From contig NZ_CP100445.1 of assembly GCF_024227435.1 (NCBI RefSeq), positions 3,283,369-3,347,368 on the forward strand: DNA of 64,000 nucleotides. Direction: 5' to 3'. This document shows, piece by piece, positions 33,915-42,782 of this stretch. The notes under the pieces are model-generated. The model ran no database searches and was not told the DNA's origin. It saw nothing but the letters and a program-made list of their open reading frames with translations. Numbering within the stretch: the first letter of the stretch is position 1; each line of letters begins with the position of its first letter. The DNA comes from Natrinema caseinilyticum. Lineage in GTDB: Archaea; Halobacteriota; Halobacteria; Halobacteriales; Natrialbaceae. The translations under genes were made by a program, and so were the position numbers.

Positions 33915-34739
33915 ATGCCCTCCGTTTCACTCGTCGTTCCGTCGATGGCCGCCGCGGGACCCCCCGAACTCGGGCGTGTGAATCTGCTCGTGCTCTTCGT
34001 CGTCGGCCTCCTCGCCGGGGCCCATTGCCTGGGGATGTGCGGGCCGCTGGTCACGACGTACGCCGATCGGATCGGCGCGGCGAGCGGGAAGCGCCGCGAC
34101 GATACGCTCACCGGCTACGAGGTGCGCCAGCACGCGCTGTTCAACCTCGGCCGGACCGCCAGCTACGCCGTCATCGGCGGCCTGTTCGGTCTGCTCGGTG
34201 CGTTCACGATCGCCTCGAGCGAGGCCGTCGCCGCGGTCGGCGACACCGTCAGAGGGGCGACCGGGATCCTCGTCGGCATCGCCATCGTCGCGAGCGGGCT
34301 CTACTACGTTCGCGGCCGAACCGCCGTCCCCGGCCACGACCTGCCCTTCGTCGGCACGCTGTTTCGTCGCCTGTCGGAGTTGCTCTCGAGTCGGGTCGAT
34401 CGGCTCGCGACGTCGCCGGGGATCGTCGCCCTCGGCGCGGTCCACGGGTTCATGCCGTGTCCGATCATCTACCCGGCCTATCTCTACGCGTTTGCGCTCG
34501 GGTCACCGACCCGCGGGGCGCTCTCGCTGGCCGTTCTCGGGCTCGGAACGATCCCGACGCTGTTCGCGTACGGCACCGTCCTGAACTCGATCACCCCCGG
34601 GACGCGCGTCCGACTGCATCGCGGACTGGGTGCGGCGTTCATCGTCCTCGGCTACATCCCCCTGTCACACGGCCTGATGCTGTACGGGATCCACCTGCCG
34701 CATCTGCCGCTCCCGTTCCAGCCCCTGTTCGTGTTCTAA
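33915..34739 (+). CDS. TauE/SafE family protein (COG2836, CcdA/DsbD-like)
   Basis: A 274-residue membrane protein with six or more hydrophobic segments. GAHCLGMCGPLVTTY at residues 36-50 and HGFMPCPIIYPAYLYA contain cysteines in the CxxxC and PCP arrangement of the CcdA/DsbD-related group that bacteria carry next to copper ATPases for cytochrome oxidase assembly. Here it precedes a CcoI-like copper ATPase and follows cbaC, so a role in delivering copper or reducing thiols for the ba3 oxidase is likely. This is context, not proof. Confidence 0.85.
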   Translation: MPSVSLVVPSMAAAGPPELGRVNLLVLFVVGLLAGAHCLGMCGPLVTTYADRIGAASGKRRDDTLTGYEVRQHALFNLGRTASYAVIGGLFGLLGAFTIASSEAVAAVGDTVRGATGILVGIAIVASGLYYVRGRTAVPGHDLPFVGTLFRRLSELLSSRVDRLATSPGIVALGAVHGFMPCPIIYPAYLYAFALGSPTRGALSLAVLGLGTIPTLFAYGTVLNSITPGTRVRLHRGLGAAFIVLGYIPLSHGLMLYGIHLPHLPLPFQPLFVF

Positions 34740-34905
34740 GGATGGGACGGAAATCACGACCGCCCGCGCGACCGCACGAATCGACCCGGCAGCCGACGCT
34801 TCGAACGTTCCGAGGGGTGCATCAGCGGCGAACGAGGACGGAGCGGCGGCCGATGCCGATGCTCCCCGCTGACAGACGACAGAAACCGATACTGCTACCC
34901 AGACC

Positions 34906-37341
34906 GTGACCGAAACCGAGACCGAGACCCAGGGCAGTTCGCCGGACGATGCCGACGCCGAGTCCTGCGACCTCTGTGATCTCCCGACCCCCGCGGAACC
35001 GATAGCCGACCCCGACGTCGACGGATCGTTTTGCTGTCGCGGCTGTCTCGAGGTCCATCGGGCGCTCGAGCGAACGGACGACGGGCCCGACGAGTCCGCA
35101 GTTCGGTCCCGGCTCGACCGGCCGGACGACGAGGACGGCCCGGACCTCGACGAACTCGACGGCGAGGACGCGTATCTATCGGTCGACGGGATGCACTGCT
35201 CGACGTGCGAGGCCTTCCTCGAGACGAGCGCCGAGCGGGAGGCGGGCGTCCTCGGCGCGACGGCGAGCTACGCGACCGATACGATTCGACTCGTCTACGA
35301 TCCCGACCGGGTCGCGTCCGACGACCTCCCCGATATCGTCTCCGGATACGGCTACACCGCCGCCGATCGATCCGACGACGATGGCGACGTGGGGTCCGAC
35401 GACGGACTCGCCCCGCTGTTGCTCGGCGGCTTCTTCGGCATGATGGTCATGGTGTGGTACGTCCTGTTTCTGTACCCGACCTACTTCGGCCTCGAGCCGG
35501 TCGCGGACTTCGGGCGCTACGAGACCGTCTTCCTGTCGGCGAACATCTGGGTGTTTACGTCGTTTATCCTCTTTTACACCGGCTACCCGATCCTCCGGGG
35601 TGCGTACGTCAGCCTCAGGGCGAGACGGCCCAATATGGACCTCCTCGTCGCGACGGCTGCGCTGGGTTCGTACGGGTACAGCGCGGTCGCGATCCTGCTC
35701 GGGGAGGCCCACATCTACTTCGACGTCACCGTCGCGATCGTCCTCGTCGTCACTGCGGGTACCCTCTACGAGAAATCCGTCAAGCGCCGCGCGACCGGGC
35801 TGCTCTCCGACCTGACCGAACAGCAGGTCGACGAAGCGCGCCTCGAGTCCGGCGAGACGGTCCCGCTCGAGGCCGTCGAGCCGGGGGACCGCCTGCTCGT
35901 CCGTCCCGGTGAGCGAGTCCCGCTCGACGGCGAGATCGAAACGGGGAGCGCCGCGGTCGACGAGTCGCTCGTCACCGGCGAATCGCTCCCCGTCGGGAAA
36001 GGACCGGGCGATCCCGTCCGCGGCGGCACGGTCGTCACCGACGCGCCGATCGTGCTCGCGGTCGGCGAGGACGCCGAGAGCACCCACGATCGGCTCGTCT
36101 CGCTGCTCTGGTCGATCCAGAGCGCCCGGCCCGGCGTCCAGCGACTCGCCGACAAACTCGCGACCGTGTTCGTTCCGCTCGTGGTCGTCCTCGCAGCCGG
36201 GACGGCGGCCACCCTGCTGGCGACCGGCTCGAGCGCGTCGACGGCCCTCCTGATCGGATTGACGGTCGTGATCGTCTCCTGTCCGTGCGCGCTCGGGCTC
36301 GCGACGCCGCTTGCGATCGCCGCGGGCGTTCAAAACGCCGCGGAGCGTGGCGTCGTCGTCGCCGCGGAGACGATCTTCGAGGACGCCCCGGACGTCGACG
36401 TCGTCGTCCTCGACAAGACGGGGACCCTCACGACCGGACGGATGACCGTCGAGGAGATACACGTCGCCGACGATCCTCGTTCCGACGCGGTCGACACCGC
36501 TGCGAGCGACGAACTGCTTCGGCGGGCCGGCGCGCTCGAGGCCCTGTCCGACCATCCGATCGCGGCCGCCATCACCGACGCAGCCCCCGATTCCGTCACG
36601 ACGGACGCCGCGAGCGCGGTCGAGGGGTTCGAGCGGGCGGACCGTGGTGTCAGCGGCGTCGTCGACGGCGAGCGCGTTGTCGTCGGTCATCCCGAGTTTC
36701 TCAGCGAGAGCGGACAGGCCGTTCCCCACGCCCTCGTGTCGTCGATCGACGGCGCTCGAGCGGCGGGCGACGTCCCGGTCGTCGTCGGCTGGGGGGGACG
36801 GGCCCGCGGCACCGTCGTCGTCGGTGACGCCCCCCGCGAGGAACTGGACCGTGCGCTGTCGACGCTCTCGGCGGGTCGCGAACTCGTCGTCCTCACCGGC
36901 GACGAAGGGCCGGCGGCGGAACAGTTCCGCGCGATCGACGCCGTCGACGAGGTCTTCGCCGGCGTTCCGCCGGAGGCGAAAGCCGAAACCGTCGATCGGC
37001 TTCGCGCCCGCGGGACGGTCGCGATGGTCGGCGACGGGAGCAACGATGCCCCCGCGCTGGCCGCCGCCGACGTCGGAATCGCGATGGGCGGCGGAACGAA
37101 ACTCGCGACCGACGCGGCGGACGCGGTGATCGTCGGCGACGACCTCGAGGCCGTCGCCGAAATCTTCGACGTCGCCTCGAGCACCCATCGGCGAATTCGC
37201 CAGAACCTGGGCTGGGCGTTCGGGTACAACGCGGTCGCGATCCCGCTGGCGATCGCCGGCCTGCTGAACCCGCTGTTCGCCGCCGTCGCGATGGCCGCGA
37301 GCAGCGCGCTCGTCGTCGCCAACTCGGCCCGCTCGATGTAG
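34906..37341 (+). CDS. copper-translocating P-type ATPase (CcoI/CtpA-like)
   Basis: An 811-residue heavy-metal P1B ATPase. The N-terminus has CDLC at 21-24 and CCRGC at 43-47, typical of the FixI/CcoI type, then an HMA domain with GMHCSTC at 95-101. The copper motif CPC is at 459-461, the phosphorylated aspartate in DKTGT at 503-507, and GDGSNDAPAL lies near the C-terminus. About eight membrane segments. FixI/CcoI ATPases load copper into heme-copper oxidases, which fits the adjacent ba3 operon. GTG start at 34906; 166 bases separate it from the TauE/SafE gene. Confidence 0.92.
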   Translation: MTETETETQGSSPDDADAESCDLCDLPTPAEPIADPDVDGSFCCRGCLEVHRALERTDDGPDESAVRSRLDRPDDEDGPDLDELDGEDAYLSVDGMHCSTCEAFLETSAEREAGVLGATASYATDTIRLVYDPDRVASDDLPDIVSGYGYTAADRSDDDGDVGSDDGLAPLLLGGFFGMMVMVWYVLFLYPTYFGLEPVADFGRYETVFLSANIWVFTSFILFYTGYPILRGAYVSLRARRPNMDLLVATAALGSYGYSAVAILLGEAHIYFDVTVAIVLVVTAGTLYEKSVKRRATGLLSDLTEQQVDEARLESGETVPLEAVEPGDRLLVRPGERVPLDGEIETGSAAVDESLVTGESLPVGKGPGDPVRGGTVVTDAPIVLAVGEDAESTHDRLVSLLWSIQSARPGVQRLADKLATVFVPLVVVLAAGTAATLLATGSSASTALLIGLTVVIVSCPCALGLATPLAIAAGVQNAAERGVVVAAETIFEDAPDVDVVVLDKTGTLTTGRMTVEEIHVADDPRSDAVDTAASDELLRRAGALEALSDHPIAAAITDAAPDSVTTDAASAVEGFERADRGVSGVVDGERVVVGHPEFLSESGQAVPHALVSSIDGARAAGDVPVVVGWGGRARGTVVVGDAPREELDRALSTLSAGRELVVLTGDEGPAAEQFRAIDAVDEVFAGVPPEAKAETVDRLRARGTVAMVGDGSNDAPALAAADVGIAMGGGTKLATDAADAVIVGDDLEAVAEIFDVASSTHRRIRQNLGWAFGYNAVAIPLAIAGLLNPLFAAVAMAASSALVVANSARSM

Positions 37342-37380
37342 CGATTCGCCGACGTGCGGTCGGCCGGTACTCGTGGCTAC

Positions 37381-37430
37381 CCGTCGGTGCCCGTAGTTAT
37401 CCGTCGGTGCCCGTAGTTATCCGTCGGCGC
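37381..37430. repeat. 20-base tandem repeat
   Basis: CCGTCGGTGCCCGTAGTTAT occurs twice exactly (37381-37400, 37401-37420) followed by a partial third copy. The repeat overlaps the last codons of the CDGSH gene. Confidence 0.9.
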
Positions 37431-37656
37431 CGTCGTCGGCCGTCACGACCCGTTCGACTTCTCTCCGCTGCCCGTCCTCGTAGACGTAGGTCGTTTCGTC
37501 GTCCTCGTCGTCCGTCCGCCGGTGACTCCCGTCGCAAAAGGGAAACGAGTCCGAGAGTCCGCACTGGCAGACCGCGACGTCTCCTTTCTCGTCGTCGATA
37601 TCGGACGGCTCGAGTTTCCGCGGTCCCGTCGCCTCGAGTTCGACCAGTCGGGTCAT
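37417..37656 (-). CDS. CDGSH iron-sulfur domain protein
   Basis: A 79-residue protein with the CDGSH cluster motif: Cys30, Cys32, Cys41 and His45 in VCQCGLSDSFPFCDGSH. Such proteins bind a [2Fe-2S] cluster with three Cys and one His and take part in redox or iron handling. The C-terminal 30 residues are acidic and end inside a 20-base tandem repeat, so the last residues may vary. ATG at 37656. Confidence 0.9.
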   Translation of the reverse strand: MTRLVELEATGPRKLEPSDIDDEKGDVAVCQCGLSDSFPFCDGSHRRTDDEDDETTYVYEDGQRREVERVVTADDGADG

Positions 37657-37796
37657 CGACTCCGTCTCGGGCCGCCGCGATCAAAACGCTTCGCACGCGG
37701 TCGACCGCCGTCTGCGTGGATCGGTGCCATGCACCAGGGCTTACGGGAACGGCAAAGTTCTTGGTACAGGTCTTGAATATCGGAGTGAGAACACAC

Positions 37797-38090
37797 ATGT
37801 CGTTCTACGCCGCGGCAATGCCGACCGCGATCGCGCTCGCGGTCGTCAAGACGCTCGTCCTCATCGTCGGCGGCGTGATAACGTTTTTCGCGTACAAGGC
37901 CTATCGGCGAACTCGCCAGCAGGCGCTTGGTTACCTCGCGCTCGGGTTCGGCCTCGTCACGCTCGGACTCGTCCTGGCTGGCATGCTGTACGAACTGCTT
38001 TCGGTTCCGCTCATGACCGGCATCCTGCTCGAGAGTCTGCTGGTTCTCGCCGGCTTCGTCGTGATCGCGTACTCGCTGTACGTCACCTGA
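37797..38090 (+). CDS. DUF7521-type small membrane protein
   Basis: A 97-residue protein with three hydrophobic segments: VKTLVLIVGGVITFFAYKAY, then ALGYLALGFGLVTLGLVLAG and a C-terminal one. The pattern matches a haloarchaeal family often found beside winged-helix regulators; no such regulator is next to it here. A TATA-like TCTTGAATAT lies about 25 bases before the ATG at 37797. Function unknown. Confidence 0.72.
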   Translation: MSFYAAAMPTAIALAVVKTLVLIVGGVITFFAYKAYRRTRQQALGYLALGFGLVTLGLVLAGMLYELLSVPLMTGILLESLLVLAGFVVIAYSLYVT

Positions 38091-38489
38091 GTGTGGCCTG
38101 CACTCCTCGCTCCCGTTTCGCCCCGTCGCGATAGCAGTCGCGAGAGTCGAGGTTCGGTCCGCTCGGACGGAACGGCCGCTGTCCGGATCGCGGGCCGATC
38201 GCGGACCGATACCAAATATTGTTGGAGACAGCCGTATTAGCGGTGTCCCGGTACGACTCCGTACGGCAGGGCCAACTGAAATCGAACCCCCACGTTTCAC
38301 CCGCTCTGTCGTCGTGCCCCCTCCTTTCGAAACGATTGCGGCCGAGACGAGCGCCCGTCGAGCAGCGGGTCCGACGGCACGATTCGAGCCTCCGTCTCCA
38401 CGAGACCCGCCTCGCGGCTCGCGTTTCAACGCGTGGCGCCCGTGGTACGACCACCCAGAGGTAAGTGGTTCCCACTCCCAGTAGCGTCT
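38091..38489. other. intergenic region, no gene seen
   Basis: A large gap between the DUF7521 gene and the short ORF leading into the FAD oxidoreductase. An AT-rich CCAAATATTGTTGG near 38211-38224 may be a promoter. An 81-codon open frame at 38219-38464 has no family features and is taken as chance. Confidence 0.45.
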
Positions 38490-38579
38490 ATGACTGCCGA
38501 CTCGGACCGCGCGAAATCGTTGACTGGTCGCGTTTCGAGACGGTCCGACCGACCCGTCCCGGCGGGTGAGCTCCCGTGA
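38490..38579 (+). CDS. short upstream ORF overlapping the FAD oxidoreductase start
   Basis: A 29-codon ORF from ATG 38490 to TGA 38577-38579. Its stop overlaps the GTG start of the next gene in the string GTGA. The peptide (MTADSDRAKSLTGRV, then Arg/Pro-rich) has no family features. A GTAAGT element about 30 bases upstream may be its promoter, so the transcript could begin at this ATG and the main gene would be reached by re-initiation. It could be a leader peptide, or the real start of the oxidoreductase could have been moved by a frameshift. Confidence 0.4.
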   Translation: MTADSDRAKSLTGRVSRRSDRPVPAGELP

Positions 38580-39769
38580 CCGGCGCCGGCGAAGCGGAAC
38601 TGGCCCTCGACACGGAGGCCCTCTCTGAGCAGGGTGCGGGCCTCGAGGTCGCCGTCGTCGGCGCCGGTGCCCTCGGCGCGACCGCGGCCTACGACCTCGT
38701 CCGGGAGGGGACGGACGTGGTGCTCTACGACCGCGGTGACGTCGCGAGCGGCTCGTCCGGGCGGGCGGCGGGGATCTGTTATGACGCCTTCGCGGACGAT
38801 CTCGACGCCGAAATCGGGGGCGAATCCATCGAACGGTTCCGCGCGCTCTCGGGCGACGACACGTTTCCGTTCGTCGAGTGCCCCTACGTCTGGTTGGCCC
38901 GCGATGGGGACCCAGAGCGGGCCGACGCCATTCGAGAGCAGGTCCGACGCATGCAGGAAAACGGCACCGTCGCTTTCGAGATGGACGACGGGGCGCTCGC
39001 CGACCGGTTTCCCGCGTTGCGGACCGACGATGTCGAACTCGCGGGGATCGCCGGCGCGGCGGGTTACGTCGATCCGTCGGCGTACACGACCTGTCTCGCG
39101 GCCGCAGCGACGGGGGCCGGGGCGACCCTCGAGACCGATACCCCCGTCTCGATTCGAACTGATCCCCCGCGCGTTGTCTACTCCGACGGTCGCACCCGCG
39201 AGTTCGACGCGGTGCTGGTGGCTGCCGGCGCCCACACGGCGGCCCTGCTCGCGGACGCGGGCGTCGCCCTCGCGATGAAACCCTATCGCGTCCAGGCGCT
39301 CGTCGCGGACGCCGATTTCCCCGAGCCGATGTGTTACGATGCGACCGGCGGTTTCTACGTGCGACCGCACGCGGACGGCATCCTCGCGGGCGACGGCACG
39401 GAAACTCGCGAAGCCGATCCCGCCGGATACGACCGCGACGCCGATCCTGCGTTCGCAGACGACCTCCTGGAACGGATCGCACACCGCGTTCCGTCGATCG
39501 CCAGCGCGGGCGACGCTCGTCCCGAGCGGGCGTGGGCCGGCCTCTGTACTGCGACGCCCGATCGAGACCCGCTGGTCGGTGCGGTCCGAGACGGACTGTA
39601 CGTCGCGACCGGCTTTCAGGGACACGGCTTCATGCGTGCACCGGCGATCGGACGGCGACTCGCAGACGAGCTTCTCGGCGGGTCGGGGATCGACGCGTTC
39701 GATCCGACGCGATTCGACGGGGACGAAGAGTTCGACGTCGCGGAGGGACTCGCGCTCGATCCGAACTGA
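38576..39769 (+). CDS. FAD-dependent oxidoreductase (DAO/sarcosine-oxidase-like)
   Basis: A 397-residue flavoprotein. The FAD-binding motif VAVVGAGALGATAAYDLV is near residue 23, and the C-terminal YVATGFQGHGFMRAPAIG is the DAO-family signature. The family oxidises amino acids or N-methyl amino acids such as sarcosine and glycine; the exact substrate is unknown. The start GTG at 38576 overlaps the stop of a 29-codon ORF. The first 20 residues before the Rossmann fold are acidic and dispensable. Confidence 0.88.
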   Translation: MTGAGEAELALDTEALSEQGAGLEVAVVGAGALGATAAYDLVREGTDVVLYDRGDVASGSSGRAAGICYDAFADDLDAEIGGESIERFRALSGDDTFPFVECPYVWLARDGDPERADAIREQVRRMQENGTVAFEMDDGALADRFPALRTDDVELAGIAGAAGYVDPSAYTTCLAAAATGAGATLETDTPVSIRTDPPRVVYSDGRTREFDAVLVAAGAHTAALLADAGVALAMKPYRVQALVADADFPEPMCYDATGGFYVRPHADGILAGDGTETREADPAGYDRDADPAFADDLLERIAHRVPSIASAGDARPERAWAGLCTATPDRDPLVGAVRDGLYVATGFQGHGFMRAPAIGRRLADELLGGSGIDAFDPTRFDGDEEFDVAEGLALDPN

Positions 39770-39770
39770 G

Positions 39771-40256
39771 TCAGTCCTCTATCGTGACCCGTTCCGTTTC
39801 GGCGCCCGAGTCCGGATCGGCCCCCGCCACTTCGGCATCCTCGTGAGCGGGCACGCTCGCGGTTTCGTCGGCGTCGATCGCCGAATCTTTCGGGATTTCG
39901 ACGCTCAGCGTGCCCGTTTCGGAGAGTCTCGCCGTTCCGGCGTCCGGATCGACCACAGCATCGGTCGGCAACTCGGCGTCGCCGTTCAGGGCCATTCCGC
40001 GGCCGGGAAATCGCATCTCGTACCCCTCGTGGAACTGCCGGAACCGGTCGATCCGGATCTTGATGTTGCCATCGAGGTAGCGGACCTGGACGTCGTCCGG
40101 CTCGGCCCCGGGCGCGTCGAAGACGACTCGATAGGAACTGTCGTTCTCGAGGATGTCGGCGGGCAGCGACCGGTGGCTCTGGACGCGGCCTTTCGCGCGG
40201 CCGACCTGCCGGTACAGTGCGCTGCCGAGCGACTCCCCGATGTCTCTGAGAGTCAC
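39771..40256 (-). CDS. Hsp20/alpha-crystallin family protein
   Basis: A 161-residue small heat-shock protein-like sequence. The beta-sandwich core runs from SLPADILENDSSYRVVFDAP through GTLSVEIPKDSAID, with an acidic tail of about 35 residues ending in VTIED. It lacks the usual IxI tail motif, which lies near the GvpH/Hsp20-like haloarchaeal group. It acts as a holdase chaperone in the cytoplasm. GTG start at 40256; convergent with the FAD oxidoreductase gene (1-base gap between stops). Confidence 0.8.
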   Translation of the reverse strand: MTLRDIGESLGSALYRQVGRAKGRVQSHRSLPADILENDSSYRVVFDAPGAEPDDVQVRYLDGNIKIRIDRFRQFHEGYEMRFPGRGMALNGDAELPTDAVVDPDAGTARLSETGTLSVEIPKDSAIDADETASVPAHEDAEVAGADPDSGAETERVTIED

Positions 40257-40462
40257 GGGTTCTCACCCCGAGCGATACGTCCGTCACTGACTGCAGTCGG
40301 AGGGAGCGGGATCAGGGCTTGACGGGACATGGGAGTGACGATTGTGCACGGAGCTACGACTGCCGCCGTCATATCCCTTTTGCCAGAGACGACGGACCCG
40401 TTCGACGAGCGCGGCACCTGTCCGGTCGGTCGCGTCGCCGTCGTGGGACCGGGACCCACCAG

Positions 40463-40621
40463 TTAGAGGTCGACCTGCTCGAGGCAGTCGGTGCCGCCAC
40501 AGACGGGACACGACAGGTCCGTGACGTCTAAATCGTCCGGTACGTCGTACGTATAGTGGTTTTCGAACAGATCGAGGAAACACTCTTCGGCGGTACAGAC
40601 GAGCTCTTCCGTCGGGGGCAT
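40463..40621 (-). CDS. DUF7559 zinc-ribbon protein
   Basis: A 52-residue protein beginning MPPTEELVCTAEECFLDLFE and ending LSCPVCGGTDCLEQVDL. The four cysteines (CTAEEC and CPVCGGTDC) suggest a zinc ribbon. It matches the haloarchaeal DUF7559 pattern. ATG at 40621. Too short for most gene finders but well supported by the motif. Confidence 0.8.
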   Translation of the reverse strand: MPPTEELVCTAEECFLDLFENHYTYDVPDDLDVTDLSCPVCGGTDCLEQVDL

Positions 40622-40860
40622 AGTCGGGAGTAGTGCCAGGAGGACTATCAACGCAGGGGTTGCGGCGGGACGACCCGGGTTGTGTCGGGCCGCACGTCGT
40701 GTCGCGTATTGCTGTCGCTGCGTCGGCGCAGCGCCGCGTGATGGAACGGGCGGCATCGCTGTGTCGTGTGCCTGTCGCGGTGTCACCGTCGCGTTTCGCG
40801 ACGCCGTGCGGTCTTGCAGTCTGTCTCGCCCGGTTCTCGCTCGTGTAGTCACCGTTTTAT

Positions 40861-40882
40861 CCCTCGAGTCGTTACTCGAGGG
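40861..40882 (+). promoter_or_regulatory. perfect palindrome between TATA box and start codon of the radical SAM gene
   Basis: CCCTCGAGT and ACTCGAGGG (9-base arms, 4-base loop) occupy 40861-40882, directly between a TATA-like GTTTTAT (40853-40859) and the ATG at 40884. The gene is likely leaderless, so this position is where a repressor would block the promoter; a hairpin at the 5' end of RNA is less likely because transcription would start at or near 40884. Confidence 0.6.
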
Positions 40883-40883
40883 C

Positions 40884-42611
40884 ATGACAGACCCCGAAAC
40901 GCTGTTGGTGACGATCGTCGACGGCTACGTCGACGAGCCAGCACACTTCGGGGTGCCGCCGTACATTTCGACGTACCCGCGGTACACGGCGGGTGCGCTC
41001 GTCGACGCGGGCGTTCCGCGCGAAGCGATCACGTACCACACGATCGACGGCCTCCGAGACGATCCGGATCGGTGGCGGGACGTCGACGAGGCGGATCTGC
41101 TGATCTACCTCGGCGGAATGACCGTCCCCGGCAAGTACGTCGGCGGTACGCCGGCCGAACCCGACGAAGTCCGAAAGCTCGCCTGGACCGCCACCGGGAC
41201 GAGCCTGATGGGCGGCCCCGTCAAGTTCGGCGTCGGCGACGAAAACGCCGGCGCGACCGAGACCGAACGGCAGGACCTGGACTTCGACTTCGTCGCGAAA
41301 GGAGACGTCGAGGCCGCCGTCTACGATCTGGTCGAAAGCGGTCTCGAGGGCTTCAACAATCGGATGCGAGACGTCGACGAAGTATCGCGGTGGGCTCGGG
41401 ACGGCGCGTTCGTGGTCGAAGAACACCCCAACCACCCGGACCACCTCATCGCCGAACTCGAGACCTCCCGGGGCTGTGCGTATCGCTGTTCGTTCTGTAC
41501 GGAACCGCTCTACGGTAACCCCGAGTTCCGGCCGCCGCCGTCGGTCGTCGGCGAAGTTGACGCGCTCTCCGACCACGGCGTCAGGCACTTTCGAATCGGC
41601 AGGCAGGCCGACATCCTCGCTTACGGCGGCGACGGTGAAGCGCCCAACCCAGACGCGCTTCGACAGCTCTACGGCGGGATTCGTGCGGTCGCTCCCGACC
41701 TCGAGACGCTCCACCTGGACAACATGAACCCGATCACGATCGTCCGGTGGCCCGACGCGAGTCGTGAAGGGATCCGGATCATCGCCGAACACAACACGCC
41801 CGGTGACACGGCTGCGTTCGGACTCGAGTCGGCGGATCCGGTCGTCCAGGAGGAGAACAACTTGAACGTCACCGCGGAGGAGTGTTTCGAAGCGGTGAAG
41901 ATCGTCAACGAGGAAGGTGGATGGCGACCCGGCGAGGAGCCGACGGACGCCCGGGGGAGCGGTCGGGACGGTCCTCGGCGACTGCCGAAGTTACTGCCCG
42001 GCATCAACCTCCTCCACGGGCTCAAAGGCGAGCGCGAGGAAACCTACGAGCGAAACCGGGAGTTCCTTCGACGGGTCTACGACGCGGGGTACATGCTTCG
42101 ACGGGTCAACATTCGGCAGGTGATGGCCTTCGACGGCACCGACATGTCCGACACCGGCGCCGCGATCGCGAACGAACACAAGAAGCTCTTCAAACGATAC
42201 AAACGACAGGTCCGCGAGGAGATCGATAACCCGATGCTCGAGCGCGTCGCGCCCGTCGGCACCGTGTTACCGGACGTCCACCTCGAGTACCACCAGGACG
42301 GGACGACCTTCGGCCGCCAGCTGGGAACCTACCCGCTGCTGGTCGGGATACCGGGCGAACGCGACCTCGAGCGAACGATCGACGTGGCGGTCGTCGATCA
42401 CGGCTACCGTTCGGTGACCGGGGTTCCCTACCCGCTCGATCTCAATACGGCGTCGATGGACGAACTCACCGCCATCCCCGGCATCGGCGACAGCACCGCG
42501 GGAGACCTCATCGTCGATCGACCCCACGAATCCGTCGAGGACGCGGCGTTCGGGACCGAGTTCGATCTCTCCCGGTTCGTGACGACGCGCCCGCTCGAGC
42601 GGGCGGAGTGA
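40884..42611 (+). CDS. radical SAM protein with C-terminal helix-hairpin-helix
   Basis: A 575-residue protein. An N-terminal domain (residues 1-180) is Rossmann-like (LLIYLGGMTVPGKY). The radical SAM cluster motif is Cys198-x3-Cys202-x2-Cys205 in SRGCAYRCSFCTEP. The C-terminal 60 residues hold LNTASMDELTAIPGIGDSTA, a helix-hairpin-helix motif that binds nucleic acid. This matches archaeal COG1031 proteins, predicted nucleic-acid modifying enzymes of unknown reaction. The ATG at 40884 agrees with the TATA box and excludes the long upstream frame. Confidence 0.85.
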   Translation: MTDPETLLVTIVDGYVDEPAHFGVPPYISTYPRYTAGALVDAGVPREAITYHTIDGLRDDPDRWRDVDEADLLIYLGGMTVPGKYVGGTPAEPDEVRKLAWTATGTSLMGGPVKFGVGDENAGATETERQDLDFDFVAKGDVEAAVYDLVESGLEGFNNRMRDVDEVSRWARDGAFVVEEHPNHPDHLIAELETSRGCAYRCSFCTEPLYGNPEFRPPPSVVGEVDALSDHGVRHFRIGRQADILAYGGDGEAPNPDALRQLYGGIRAVAPDLETLHLDNMNPITIVRWPDASREGIRIIAEHNTPGDTAAFGLESADPVVQEENNLNVTAEECFEAVKIVNEEGGWRPGEEPTDARGSGRDGPRRLPKLLPGINLLHGLKGEREETYERNREFLRRVYDAGYMLRRVNIRQVMAFDGTDMSDTGAAIANEHKKLFKRYKRQVREEIDNPMLERVAPVGTVLPDVHLEYHQDGTTFGRQLGTYPLLVGIPGERDLERTIDVAVVDHGYRSVTGVPYPLDLNTASMDELTAIPGIGDSTAGDLIVDRPHESVEDAAFGTEFDLSRFVTTRPLERAE

Positions 42612-42782
42612 TCTCATCCGGCCCGACGGTCGTCGCACCCGCGTCCGGCGCGGCCGACGCCGTCACGCGGGTCCCGGTCCCGACCGTCACTCGCGGTGGA
42701 CTCGATTCGCCCGTCTTTCGACCGTTCGGTGTCGGTAGTTCTATTATGGATGGGAATCAGAGGTGAAATAGAGGGTCTACCT

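Noticed and set aside
35176-37188. 670-codon open frame on the minus strand
   Set aside because: It is antisense to the copper ATPase, has no recognisable domain, and is typical of shadow frames in GC-rich haloarchaeal DNA.
37381-37430. CRISPR array
   Set aside because: The repeats are back to back without spacers, and no cas genes are present anywhere in the window.
38219-38464. 81-codon frame in the long gap before the FAD oxidoreductase
   Set aside because: Arg-rich random-looking translation without a start signal.
42612-42782. upstream extension of the TRAM gene to ATG 42696
   Set aside because: Family similarity starts at the GTG at 42783, and the extension looks like non-coding leader.
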